From assembly GCA_016181275.1 (NCBI GenBank), contig JACOZQ010000028.1, forward strand, positions 1-35,370: a stretch of 35,370 nucleotides of DNA. Reading direction: 5' to 3'. A model generated the notes under the pieces. That model ran no database searches. It was not told the origin of the DNA and saw nothing but the letters and a program-made list of their open reading frames with translations. The translations under genes and the position numbers were made by a program. Position 1 is the stretch's first letter. Each line of letters opens with the position of its first letter. Positions 1 to 9,600 of the stretch are shown here, one piece after another. The DNA comes from Candidatus Woesearchaeota archaeon. Its GTDB lineage: Archaea; Nanobdellota; Nanobdellia; SCGC-AAA011-G17; ARS1403.

Positions 1-1707
1 GTTGTCCGCGATTTAGGAATACCAAAAGATATACTGCTTGGAAGGTATGTTGTAAAAGGAATTGCAACTTATGAAAGCCAGGGAAGAATTTTAGAAGCAA
101 CTGCCTTGTCGCCGATAACTGTAACCAGGCCTTTATTGCAGAGGCAGTATCTTGGCATATCAATAGGGCAGTATATTATAATAGCTTTAATCATGATGCT
201 GAACTGGTCTGCATATCTATTCTATAAAGCAAAGCAGGAAAAGAAATTAAGATATAAAAAAGTAATTGACTACAGCAGCCTGCCGCAGCCAGGAGCCAGA
301 TCTGCATTCGTTGGAAAAATAGCTGAAACCGGTGTTAGGGCCTTCATGGATTTAGATAGACTGCAGACGCATACATTGATTGCTGGAGCTACTGGGTCTG
401 GAAAGACTGTTGCTGCTATGGACATAATTGAAGAGGCTTTAAAGAAAGAAGTTGCTGTAATGATATTCGATCCCACTTCTCAATGGAGTGGTTTCTTCAG
501 AAAATGCAATGACAAGAAAATGCTGAAGCGCTTCAAATACTTTGAGATGAGTGTTGATGATGCACAATCATTCAAAGGAGAGCTGCATACAATAACAAAT
601 CCAAGAGAATTTATTGACATAACCACCTATTTAAAGCCCGGAACAATTGCAGTATTTAATACTTCAAAATTAAGGCCGGAAGACCTTGACATTATTGTTG
701 CGTCGACGATAGAGCAGATATTCAGGCAGAATCTTCCAGGAAGCCACAGATTGAAAACTTTGATTGTATACGATGAGGTTCATAGACTTCTTCCTAAATT
801 TGGAGGATCTGGACAAGGCCTAGTTCAATTAGAGAGAGGAGCAAGAGAATTCAGGAAATGGGGGATTGGCTTGGTATTAATTTCACAAGTATTGTCTGAC
901 TTCGTCGGCGAGATTAAAGCTAATATCGGAACTGAAATGCAGATGAGGACTGTTTATGAAGGCGACTTGGAGAGAGTGAAGATGAAATATGGAGAAGAGG
1001 TGCAGCAGTCAGTTGTAAGAGAAGCTGTCGGAACTGGAATGGTTGTTAATGCAGAATACAATCATGGCAGGCCGTACTTTGTGAGCTTCAGGCCAATACT
1101 GCATTCGACATTTGCTCTAACTCCGAAAGCTGTTGATGCCTACGAGAAATACAATGAAAGAATTAGAGAATTGAGATACCAGCTGCAGCAGCTTGAAGAA
1201 TTAAAAGTTGATGTGTATGATTTGCAATTAGAGCTGAATTTGGCAGCTGTCAAAGCCCAGCAAGGGCAGTTCAACATGGCCGATATTTACATGGAGAGCA
1301 TCGAGCCAAGGATTTTAGACCAGTGGAAAAAAATTGGAAAGAAACCGAAAAAACTTGAAGTCAGATTAATTGGCGAGAAAGAAATACAAAGAGGAATTGA
1401 GCTGGCTGAGCGAGCCAGAGCAGAATATATGCAGGCACTTGAAAAGCAGAAAGTTAAAACGGCAATTGAGCTCGAAACTGGGGAGAAAGAAAAAGAAAAG
1501 GAGAAAAGCTATGTAACTGAGCCAAGCCCTGCAAGACCTGAGGAAGCAAGAAAAAGAGAAAAGGCGGCCAAGGAAAAGGAAGCTGAGAAAATAAAAGTTG
1601 AGAAAAAAGAAGGTGAGGAGAAAGAAAAAGTAAAAATTGCCGGAGCTGAGACTGGAGCTAAAAAAGAAGGGCTGATAAAAATACTGAAGAATAAATTAAA
1701 GAGATAA
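1..1707 (+). CDS. Membrane-anchored HerA/VirB4-like (DUF87-type) ATPase with N-terminal extracytoplasmic domain; truncated at window start
   Basis: Track ORF starts at an internal TTG (106). The frame is open to base 1 (VVRDLGIPKDILLGRYVVKGIATYESQGRILEATALSPITV...), then one TM (IGQYIIIALIMMLNWSAYLFY), Walker A GATGSGKT, Walker B LIVYDEVHRL, and a Lys/Glu-rich tail. Confidence 0.85.
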   Translation, partial: VVRDLGIPKDILLGRYVVKGIATYESQGRILEATALSPITVTRPLLQRQYLGISIGQYIIIALIMMLNWSAYLFYKAKQEKKLRYKKVIDYSSLPQPGARSAFVGKIAETGVRAFMDLDRLQTHTLIAGATGSGKTVAAMDIIEEALKKEVAVMIFDPTSQWSGFFRKCNDKKMLKRFKYFEMSVDDAQSFKGELHTITNPREFIDITTYLKPGTIAVFNTSKLRPEDLDIIVASTIEQIFRQNLPGSHRLKTLIVYDEVHRLLPKFGGSGQGLVQLERGAREFRKWGIGLVLISQVLSDFVGEIKANIGTEMQMRTVYEGDLERVKMKYGEEVQQSVVREAVGTGMVVNAEYNHGRPYFVSFRPILHSTFALTPKAVDAYEKYNERIRELRYQLQQLEELKVDVYDLQLELNLAAVKAQQGQFNMADIYMESIEPRILDQWKKIGKKPKKLEVRLIGEKEIQRGIELAERARAEYMQALEKQKVKTAIELETGEKEKEKEKSYVTEPSPARPEEARKREKAAKEKEAEKIKVEKKEGEEKEKVKIAGAETGAKKEGLIKILKNKLKR

Positions 1708-2175
1708 AACTTTTGATTTAAATAATGCTGAGCAGATGTCGAAGGAGAAATGAAAAAATGTTGAAGATAAAATAGACAATCTTGATCTCACATCAGAAGT
1801 GGATATGAATTCGACATTGCCAATTTTTATAAATCTTTTTTCGTACGACCAGATTGGGCAATTGAATTTTAATGCCAATCCAACATATGGAACATCTTTC
1901 TTATGTTCCCCCAATATTTGCTCTGCTTTGGGCAATAAAGAAATAAATTCTCCTAGCGGAATGGATTTTATCCTAGATTCAAGCAATTCTATTAATGTTT
2001 CAAATTCTGATTTTGAAAATTTTGACTTGGAGATTGCTTCAGATTTATGCCTGATAATTTCGGTAAATAACAAGTCTGGAGCTATTAATTCCAGCTTGGG
2101 AGAGAAGATTATATGCTCCTTGCTTCCTGCTATTAAAGAAGACAAAACGATGTTAGCATCTACAACCAATAGCAT
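1696..2175 (-). CDS. PIN-domain toxin (VapC-like)
   Basis: N-terminal LLVVDANIVLSSLI, acidic PIN pattern, coupled to an upstream small antitoxin-like ORF. The last 26 aa are encoded by the flanking direct repeat. Confidence 0.8.
   Translation of the reverse strand: MLLVVDANIVLSSLIAGSKEHIIFSPKLELIAPDLLFTEIIRHKSEAISKSKFSKSEFETLIELLESRIKSIPLGEFISLLPKAEQILGEHKKDVPYVGLALKFNCPIWSYEKRFIKIGNVEFISTSDVRSRLSILSSTFFHFSFDICSALFKSKVLSL
1704..1774. repeat. 71-bp direct repeat, copy 1 (left of vapBC)
   Basis: ataaaacttttgatttaaataatgctgagcagatgtcgaaggagaaatgaaaaaatgTtgaagataaAata; matches 2478-2548 at 69/71. Confidence 0.95.
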
Positions 2176-2415
2176 TTATTTCAACCTTTCAAATGCTTTT
2201 TTATATCTTTTATACAATCCTTCATTTACTTTAGACCCTAGCTTAAGAGCATCTTTCTTCGAAAGCTTAGATTTAGCTACAATTGATCTAAATAAAAGGA
2301 ATTCTGCAGCCCTATTTGATATTGCCTCTCTAGCTATTTCAGACCAGTTTATCTCGGGCAATGAATCCATTGTAGATTTCAAATCTTCAGATATTGCTAA
2401 TGTTAACGTAGGCAT
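2176..2415 (-). CDS. VapB-like antitoxin
   Basis: 79 aa directly abutting the PIN gene; N-terminus MPTLTLAISEDLKSTMDSLPEINWSEIAREAI is RHH-like. AGGAGGT ribosome-binding site upstream. Confidence 0.75.
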   Translation of the reverse strand: MPTLTLAISEDLKSTMDSLPEINWSEIAREAISNRAAEFLLFRSIVAKSKLSKKDALKLGSKVNEGLYKRYKKAFERLK

Positions 2416-2444
2416 TTTTGATTTACCTCCTATTAATACAGTTA

Positions 2445-2471
2445 ATTATGTGTATTATGTGTATTATGTGA
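2445..2471. promoter_or_regulatory. Three tandem 9-bp iterons (ATTATGTGT x3, last copy ATTATGTGA) upstream of vapBC
   Basis: aattatgtgtattatgtgtattatgtga lies between a TATA-like element (2474-2484) and the vapB start. Confidence 0.65.
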
Positions 2472-2477
2472 AAGTTT

Positions 2478-2548
2478 ATAAAACTTTTGATTTAAATAAT
2501 GCTGAGCAGATGTCGAAGGAGAAATGAAAAAATGCTGAAGATAAGATA
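2478..2548. repeat. 71-bp direct repeat, copy 2 (right of vapBC)
   Basis: Same sequence as 1704-1774 with two transitions (T/C, A/G). Confidence 0.95.
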
Positions 2549-2658
2549 AAATTAACAATGAGGGCTGTTGATAAAAATATTTCAAAACTAAAAAAAAGAA
2601 TGGAATACTAAAGAGAGTTGGTCCGGATAAAGGAGGCTACTGGAAAATTAAAAAGTAA
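2486..2658 (+). pseudogene. Relic of a C-terminal winged-helix domain gene
   Basis: Frame reads FDLNNAEQMSKEK*KNAEDKIKLTMRAVDKNISKLKK. One added A in the poly-A run near 2591-2597 would give ...AVDKNISKLKKKNGILKRVGPDKGGYWKIKK*, resembling the wHTH tail of Schlafen/AlbA-type ATP-binding proteins. Confidence 0.5.
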
Positions 2659-2730
2659 ATTAAACTATATGCTTGAAAATATCCATAGTAAACTTTATAT
2701 AAAAAAAGAGGCAATTAAAAGATAAAGAAA

Positions 2731-4326
2731 ATGTCTATATTCAAAAAACCTCCTGATGTCGGGAAGGAGCCTACAGAGATAAAAGTCGATAAAGAGGAAG
2801 GAACTGTAGCTGATGACTATATAGAAGATGGAGAGGATGTTGAAGATGTAGAAGAGTATCCTAAAAGCACTTCAAGAGCACAGAACATTTCGCGAGCTCA
2901 AAGCAATTTTAATTCTAGTTCTGGGATTTTTTCGCCTGTTTTTCAAGCTGATTTGGAAAGAATAAAGATGCAGCTGCAGGCTATGGAGACTATGAGGGAT
3001 GCAGACAACCAGAGATTTAACAGGCTTAACGAGCAGATTGGCGAGCTTAGAAGCATGATCATAAACAATGAGAAGGAAATAAAAGATGCAAGGGTTGCTG
3101 CTACAAAAGCATCTGATATTTTGGGAGCAATTCATCCGGAGCAGCTTGCAATTGAGCTACAGAAAAAAGAAGCCAAGATAGAAACATTAAGAGCTAAAAT
3201 TGAAAGCAATGAAGAAATTTCCAACACAATATTAGAAGAAATGAAAGAGATGAGAAGGCACATCGAGCTCTTTAGAGGATCTGAGGGAATTTTGAAATTA
3301 AACGAGGAAATAAAAAATGATTTGATACAAACACAGAAAATAAAATCCATAGTTGAATCAAGAGCTGACAAAGCCGAGCAGATTTTTATACAGCTCCAGA
3401 AAGAATTTACTGATGTTCAAAAGCTTGATTCATTAATAAAAGAAACAAAAGACTCTATATCTAAAGTTGACAGCGAAGTTGAAGAGATTAAAATCAGGCT
3501 TGAATCATTTGCGAACAAAGATGAAATAGAGAGCTTGAGGGAAAGCAGCCTGGAATTTTCAGGAAAGAAGCAGGATTTTGCAGACAAAAGAGAGATAGAA
3601 GATGTGATGATAAGAATAAATGAGATTGAGAAGAATATTGGTACATTGGCGCAGCTTAATGACACCGTTGCTGAGTCGATTGAAAAAATCAGAAGAAGGG
3701 AATCTGAAGCAGACACTAGCGTTGACCTGCTCAAAAATAAGCTTGACAAAAATATGAAGATCATTGGTGATATATTGGATGGTTTAAACAGAAAATTATC
3801 TTCTGGCAGTGGAAGAAAAATAAAAGATGGGAAAGAGATAAAAGAATTTTACAAGGAAGGTAATAATATAAATCCGATTGACTTGACAAAGCATCTGCCA
3901 AAACTTCTCAAGAGATTTAAGATAAAAAAAGAGCAAGAGCTCGCGAGAGTATCAAACTACATGAAGAAAAATGCTGAGAGGCAAGTTACCGGGAAGGTCG
4001 AGCAAAATGCAAATGAAGAAGCTGAAGAAAATAGAAATGAACTCAATGAAGAGGAGTTTTCTGAAAGAACTGAAGATCTGAATGAATCTGTTAAAAACTT
4101 GAGCAAGCCGTTTCCAAAAATTGAAACTGAAAAAGTGAAAATTTTACAGGAAAATGAGCTGAAAAACAAATCAAATTCTAAAAGAAAAAAGTTTGAAAAC
4201 ATAAAAGTAATGGATTCAAAATTAAAATCGGATAAAACTAAAAATAGACCGAGAATAAAATTATCCAGCAATACTGCAAAGGGAATAGATAAAATTTCCA
4301 GCAAAATGAAGAGCAGAAAAAAATAA
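2731..4326 (+). CDS. Long coiled-coil protein with basic C-terminal tail
   Basis: 531 aa, extensive heptad-like Glu/Lys/Leu helices, start of an apparent operon (next ATG 20 bp after the stop), TATA-like tttatata at 2694-2701. Confidence 0.75.
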   Translation: MSIFKKPPDVGKEPTEIKVDKEEGTVADDYIEDGEDVEDVEEYPKSTSRAQNISRAQSNFNSSSGIFSPVFQADLERIKMQLQAMETMRDADNQRFNRLNEQIGELRSMIINNEKEIKDARVAATKASDILGAIHPEQLAIELQKKEAKIETLRAKIESNEEISNTILEEMKEMRRHIELFRGSEGILKLNEEIKNDLIQTQKIKSIVESRADKAEQIFIQLQKEFTDVQKLDSLIKETKDSISKVDSEVEEIKIRLESFANKDEIESLRESSLEFSGKKQDFADKREIEDVMIRINEIEKNIGTLAQLNDTVAESIEKIRRRESEADTSVDLLKNKLDKNMKIIGDILDGLNRKLSSGSGRKIKDGKEIKEFYKEGNNINPIDLTKHLPKLLKRFKIKKEQELARVSNYMKKNAERQVTGKVEQNANEEAEENRNELNEEEFSERTEDLNESVKNLSKPFPKIETEKVKILQENELKNKSNSKRKKFENIKVMDSKLKSDKTKNRPRIKLSSNTAKGIDKISSKMKSRKK

Positions 4327-4346
4327 TATAAAAAAAGGCGGCTGAA

Positions 4347-5141
4347 ATGAGAAACAATAATGTGCTTATGATAATGTCTCCTAAAGGTGGAGCTGGGAAG
4401 ACTGTCACTACTGCAAATCTTGCCGCTGCATTATCAACTTATTATGGGAAAAAAATCTTGGCTGTTGATACAAATGTAACTACTGCATCGCTTGGATACC
4501 ATCTCAACTTATTATATCCTGAATTTACAATACAAGATTTATTAAGAAAGGGATTTTCGATAGACAAAGCCATTTACAATTACAGCCAGAACCTGCATGT
4601 GATTCCTGCTACCATCTTGATTGAGAAATCTGACAAAACGCCTTTAAAAATAGAAGAGAGGATTCAAAAATTATCTTCCCATTATGAAGAATTCCTTTCT
4701 AAATTATCACCATATTATGATCTGGTGCTGCTTGATTCAGCTCCCGGATTTGGCATCGAAACTTTAGCTGCTATGCAAGTTTCTCAGGGTGTTCTGCTGA
4801 TAACAAATCCTGAGCTCCCTGCCCTTGCAGCTACGATGATGTCCGTTGAATACACAAAGCTGACAAAAATACCTACGATGGGAATTGTGCTCAACAAAGT
4901 AACTAGAAGAAGATATGAATTGGGAAAGGATGAAATAGAAAAATCTACCGGAGTGACTGTGCTTGAAGAAATTCCTTTTGACAAAAAAATTCCTGAATCA
5001 ATATCGCAGAAGATTCCTGTTACTCTTTATTCTCCAAATTCAAGATCTGGCTTGGCTTACAGAAGGCTTGCTGCTCAGTTAATTGGAGAGAATATAGACA
5101 AGAGAGGATTTTTCTTGAAACTGATGAATTACTTTAAATAA
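4347..5141 (+). CDS. MinD/ParA-family ATPase
   Basis: Deviant Walker A SPKGGAGKTVTTANLAAAL; ILAVDTN and DLVLLDSAPGF motifs. Confidence 0.9.
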   Translation: MRNNNVLMIMSPKGGAGKTVTTANLAAALSTYYGKKILAVDTNVTTASLGYHLNLLYPEFTIQDLLRKGFSIDKAIYNYSQNLHVIPATILIEKSDKTPLKIEERIQKLSSHYEEFLSKLSPYYDLVLLDSAPGFGIETLAAMQVSQGVLLITNPELPALAATMMSVEYTKLTKIPTMGIVLNKVTRRRYELGKDEIEKSTGVTVLEEIPFDKKIPESISQKIPVTLYSPNSRSGLAYRRLAAQLIGENIDKRGFFLKLMNYFK

Positions 5142-5142
5142 G

Positions 5143-5868
5143 ATGGTTTTGCATAAAATCAAGAAGAGGATAACTGGAGCGGAGCAAGATACAAAAGAAG
5201 ACCAGAAGAGCAGCAAAAATAATGATGATCAAAACAACCAAAATATTGATTATGACAGCAAGAAATTCTTATTTGAAAAGGTTGAAAAATACCAGGATGA
5301 GCTGCTGAAAAAATATGAAAAAATAGACGAGCTGATAAAAGAGCTTGGAAGAAAAGACAGCTTGATAATGAAGCTTAAAAGCGACAAGAAAATCGAGCTG
5401 CTTAGCGAAGAGCTGGAGCAGAAAGAGGAAGAGATTAAGAACCTTAATAAAAAAATAGAAAAAATATCTGCTGATTTGAGCGAGAAAAATAAAAAAATTG
5501 AAAGCCTTGAAAAAATTAAAATTCATGGATTTGATAATCTAAAAGAAAGATTGAAAGAGCAGAATGAAAAAGTAAAAGAGCAGAAATTATTTATCAAATC
5601 AAAAGATGAAACATTAAAAGATGTACATAAATGGGTTGATAAAGACAAAAAATCCCCTTCTGTTGAGAATTTAAAAAATTTGCATGCTGATATAGAATCT
5701 TTGCTCACTAAGAAAAGAAAAGAAGGCAAAGATGTTTCTATCCAGACTTTACAGATTAGAAAATTAGCTCCTGACATAAATGTTGCCGCTGTTTTTCAAG
5801 ACCAGAAAAAAGTTAACTTCCTGGAAAAAAGATTCAATGAATTGAAGAAGGAGATAGAAGATGTCTAA
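5143..5868 (+). CDS. Coiled-coil protein
   Basis: 241 aa, starts 1 bp after the MinD-like stop codon; long charged helices. Confidence 0.7.
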   Translation: MVLHKIKKRITGAEQDTKEDQKSSKNNDDQNNQNIDYDSKKFLFEKVEKYQDELLKKYEKIDELIKELGRKDSLIMKLKSDKKIELLSEELEQKEEEIKNLNKKIEKISADLSEKNKKIESLEKIKIHGFDNLKERLKEQNEKVKEQKLFIKSKDETLKDVHKWVDKDKKSPSVENLKNLHADIESLLTKKRKEGKDVSIQTLQIRKLAPDINVAAVFQDQKKVNFLEKRFNELKKEIEDV

Positions 5869-5915
5869 AAAATTCTTAGGTTAAATTTATATAGAAAATA
5901 TCCCTAATATAATCC

Positions 5916-6584
5916 ATGGAAAAAAGAAGCGCAGCAGTAATAATTACAGTAATTTTTTGCCTCTTGGTTGTTGCATTGATCGGGGAGTATACTGGGTTTT
6001 TTGCATACGAATATCCTGAAGACAATCAAATTAAAAAGCCGAACATCAAAGTTTCTGTTCCTGAAGAATTTAAAAGGGTTCATCCTGGAGATGATATAGA
6101 ATTCACAATTGTTTTTTATGAATTTCAAGATCCTCAAGACGTCAATGTGAGCTACAATCTTAAAAAAATAAACGGCGATTTGATTTATTCATTGATTGAA
6201 GAAACATACCTTAGCGAGGAAACATTGAAAACAAGAAAAGTAAAGCTGCCGAGCGATGCCGAGATTGGAGCTTATGTCTTCAGCGCTAGAATATTGGATT
6301 CAACTTCCATTTCCAGCGATTTCTTCGAGGTTGAAAAAACATTCATTCCAAAAAAAGTAGGCATCTTGACTTTAACTTGGATTGTAATTGCGCTCATTGC
6401 TTTAGTTTTTGCAATAATAATAAAACTTAATTGGTCTGCCATCAGCAGATTTAAGAGATTAAAATGGGAGCTATTCTGGTGGAACTTCAAATGGAAATTA
6501 AAAGAAAGGAAATATTACTTGACTGTGATACTGATAATATTAGCTCTTATAATGGGTTTGCTGATTATTCTGCTTATAACTTAA
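5916..6584 (+). CDS. Membrane protein with extracytoplasmic beta-sandwich-like domain
   Basis: N-terminal TM, ectodomain (IKVSVPEEFKRVHPGDDIEFTIVFYEF...GAYVFSARIL), then two TMs. TATA-like tttatata at 5886-5893. Confidence 0.7.
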   Translation: MEKRSAAVIITVIFCLLVVALIGEYTGFFAYEYPEDNQIKKPNIKVSVPEEFKRVHPGDDIEFTIVFYEFQDPQDVNVSYNLKKINGDLIYSLIEETYLSEETLKTRKVKLPSDAEIGAYVFSARILDSTSISSDFFEVEKTFIPKKVGILTLTWIVIALIALVFAIIIKLNWSAISRFKRLKWELFWWNFKWKLKERKYYLTVILIILALIMGLLIILLIT

Positions 6585-6618
6585 TATCCAGAAATAGTGA
6601 TGCAGGTAAATAATAGTT

Positions 6619-9600
6619 TTATTTTAATAATTCATCCCTTATTCTCATGAGCTTTTTCTCGTAGTCTTCTTCTTTGCCTTTGGACTTTGGAATTTCATAT
6701 TCTTGATAATCTCGATATTGAGATCCTAATTGCCTGCTCAGCCTGCTCTTTCTCCACTGCAGCAGCTTCATCAAGTTAAGTTTCTTGTATAATAAATAAC
6801 CTACTGCAATTACTAATATGATTAATATCCAGGTGATTATCCATACCAGATATTTTTGTATCAATGGCTTTGGCTTCTGCAAAACTTTGAAGCCTAATAA
6901 TCCCAGCTGCTTTTCAGCATCCTCCATGTATTTTTTAATAACTGCAACTCCATCTTGCGCAAAGATAATCTCATCCTGCTGCAATAAGCTTACAACTTCG
7001 TTAATTCTTTTCTTTGCAAGATCAATAAGTATTTTTGATTCAAATATATCATATCCTTGTGATTTTGCCTCTTCCAATGTGAACTCTAAATCATTTAATT
7101 TTCTTTCCAACAACCTAACTTCTACAATCAAAGTATCTGATATGCTCTTAATTCTTAACTTTCCTTTTTTAACTGCATCTCCCTCTCTTGATTTAATTAC
7201 ATAATTGAATGGATATATTGATGGGTTTGCATACGACGACGGATGCAGCTCTATATTAAAAGACTTGATTTCATCCGGAAGTATCGAAGAGTAATTTTCT
7301 GGAGCTATATTATACCATTGAGGGAGAAGCCCCTGCAGCTCGAGCTCAATTTCATGCAGAGTTATTGCTCCTGTATTTTTTAATGCAACATTGAACTGCT
7401 TTGTCCCGTTGTATTCAACTTCGACTGTTTCTGGAAAATCTGTAAACTCAATTGAAACTTCCCTATCTGGAACTCTTTTTGTTCCTGTACCTCTAGCACC
7501 GCCTTCAAAACTTGGTGCGGCTCCTGCTGCGACAGCAGATACTGTAGTGAATGTTTCAGTTGCCCCTGCCCTCTCTGTAAAATCAGATCCATAAAATCCT
7601 AAGAAGGTAATTTTAACATTCCCTTCAAAACTTGTTGATGGAGTAACTACATGGGTTTTTGTGCTGCTCCCTGCAACGAAAACAGTATCTTGTCCGCTGT
7701 CTAATTCTGCATCTGTATCTGTTCTAGTTAGATTCCAGTTAACAACCATGTCCTGACCATTATTACCTGTGTTTTCCAAGATTACAGAAATCTGCAGATC
7801 AGGAACAATATTGTCAGCAACGGAGATATCGCGAACATCAAATGGACCTCCAGTTAATTTCCAGAAGTCTCTTGCAAGATATTCCTCATTATTTCTTGTT
7901 GCATAGACTAAAGTTGTCCAGAATCCCTGGGTATTTCCAGAAGCTGTTGTGTAACTATAATTATATCTTCCCAAACCTAGCTCAGTAGTGCTTACATTTT
8001 CTGTAATGAAATTTCCTGTTGGGTCTATTAAATTTGCCTTAATATCTGTAGCATCACCAGTTAAATTCCCCCCGCTGTCGCGAATATAAATTTCGGTTGT
8101 GTAAACATTTCCAGCCTCTACTTCTGGGAAGCTGATGAGCTCAATGAAAGTTCCATTCAAGGTTTCGCTGCTGCTACTTCCGCTTCCATCTCCTCCAGGC
8201 CCTGTCACATTTACATTGAGATTATTGCTCGTCCAATTATTATAGTAGCGGTCTTGGTAGCTGATATTCAACGTGTAATTTCCTCCTGTGTTCGGTGTTG
8301 AAACAAACCATGTTGCAGTTCCAGTTGAATTTTCAGTTAGATTTCCAATTTCAGTTATATTTGGATAATCATTCAAGAAAACAAAATTTCCCTCTATAAT
8401 TAAAGTTGCATTGAGCTCAACTACTAAATCAGTTGCATTAAAATCACCGCTAATTCTTACCGTGCTGAGATGCTGAGCCAGCTCAGGATAGACTTCATTT
8501 TCAGCTGTTCCATTAGGCTGGAATACTGTAAACGTTGTGTTTGTACCATTGCCTTCATTTCCTGAAGAGTCATTTGCATATACTGTGAATTCCCATGTTT
8601 CATTTTCTTCAACTCCGAATGTAAAATTAAACAAATCTCCAGCTTCATTCACCATCGTGAAATTCCTTTGATCTCCTGATGTGTTTGTAATTCCAACCCA
8701 GACTATAGACAGGAAGGAATCATTTACTGTAGCCAGAATATCTGCTAATTCTCCTGAAGACAAATCCTCTGTAATATTCTCTCCCGCTATCGTCGGCGGA
8801 GTTATATCTGTAACCGAAACTATTGTAAAACTGCTGTCACTTGAATCGCTGTGCTCCAAGAAAGTGTCTGTGATATTTGCATCTATAAAGTAATTTCCAG
8901 ACAGCTCGCTTGTGTTCCAGCTGTAGCTGCAATTATTTGTCTGCGTAAAATCGCCGATGTCGCAATTTGTTTCATTCAAAACATAATTTGCAACTATCAA
9001 AGTGTCATTGTCTCCTGCAGCATCTGAATAATACAAATAAACTTCTAATGTGTCATTGTCTGAATCATTGACATCGAAGGTAATCAGCTCTGTCTGGTTG
9101 AAGCTCTCATCGCCATTTGGCCTTGTTATATTAATTAATGGACGGTGATTTACTGAAAAATTATTAGGACCTGATGCTGAGCTGCATGCATTTCCATCAT
9201 CGCACATTGCTACAAAATAATCAATAACGCTTGTATCATTTTCATAAGTTGTATAAGTACAGCTAACTGGATCTGTTGTCGCATTTCCTGTGCTGCAGAA
9301 TGTTACATTTGCACATCCAGAGACATCTATTGTTGCATTATCACATACATACAATCTGGCTGTTGTGGAATCCAAATCAGACCAGTCGACGGTAAAATTA
9401 ACATCGTTGCCGACATTAGTTGGACTTGTGCTGTTTGAATCATCTGAGACATCATCGATTACAGGCTCTGCATTCGCTATATGATTAATTGTCAGATTTG
9501 GAGCAAAATCAATATCATCTACATCGCTTGAGTTGAAACTTTTCAATTCTCCTGTGGTGTTGTCAGCAACCAATAACAAGCCATTGTTTGTATAACTCCC

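Noticed and set aside
1-1707. HerA-NurA DNA end-resection system
   Set aside because: TM segment and ectodomain present, and no NurA-like nuclease nearby.
2445-2471. CRISPR array
   Set aside because: Only 9-bp tandem units without spacers; better explained as operator iterons.
1799-2527. 242-aa plus-strand ORF
   Set aside because: Runs antisense through the better-supported vapBC pair; low-complexity shadow translation.
2525-2527. TGA recoding (selenocysteine or altered code)
   Set aside because: The same ORF also carries a frameshift; no other gene in the window needs TGA read-through.
6818-9484. Plus-strand ORFs inside 6619-10161
   Set aside because: Antisense shadows of the 1180-aa surface protein; no recognisable domains.
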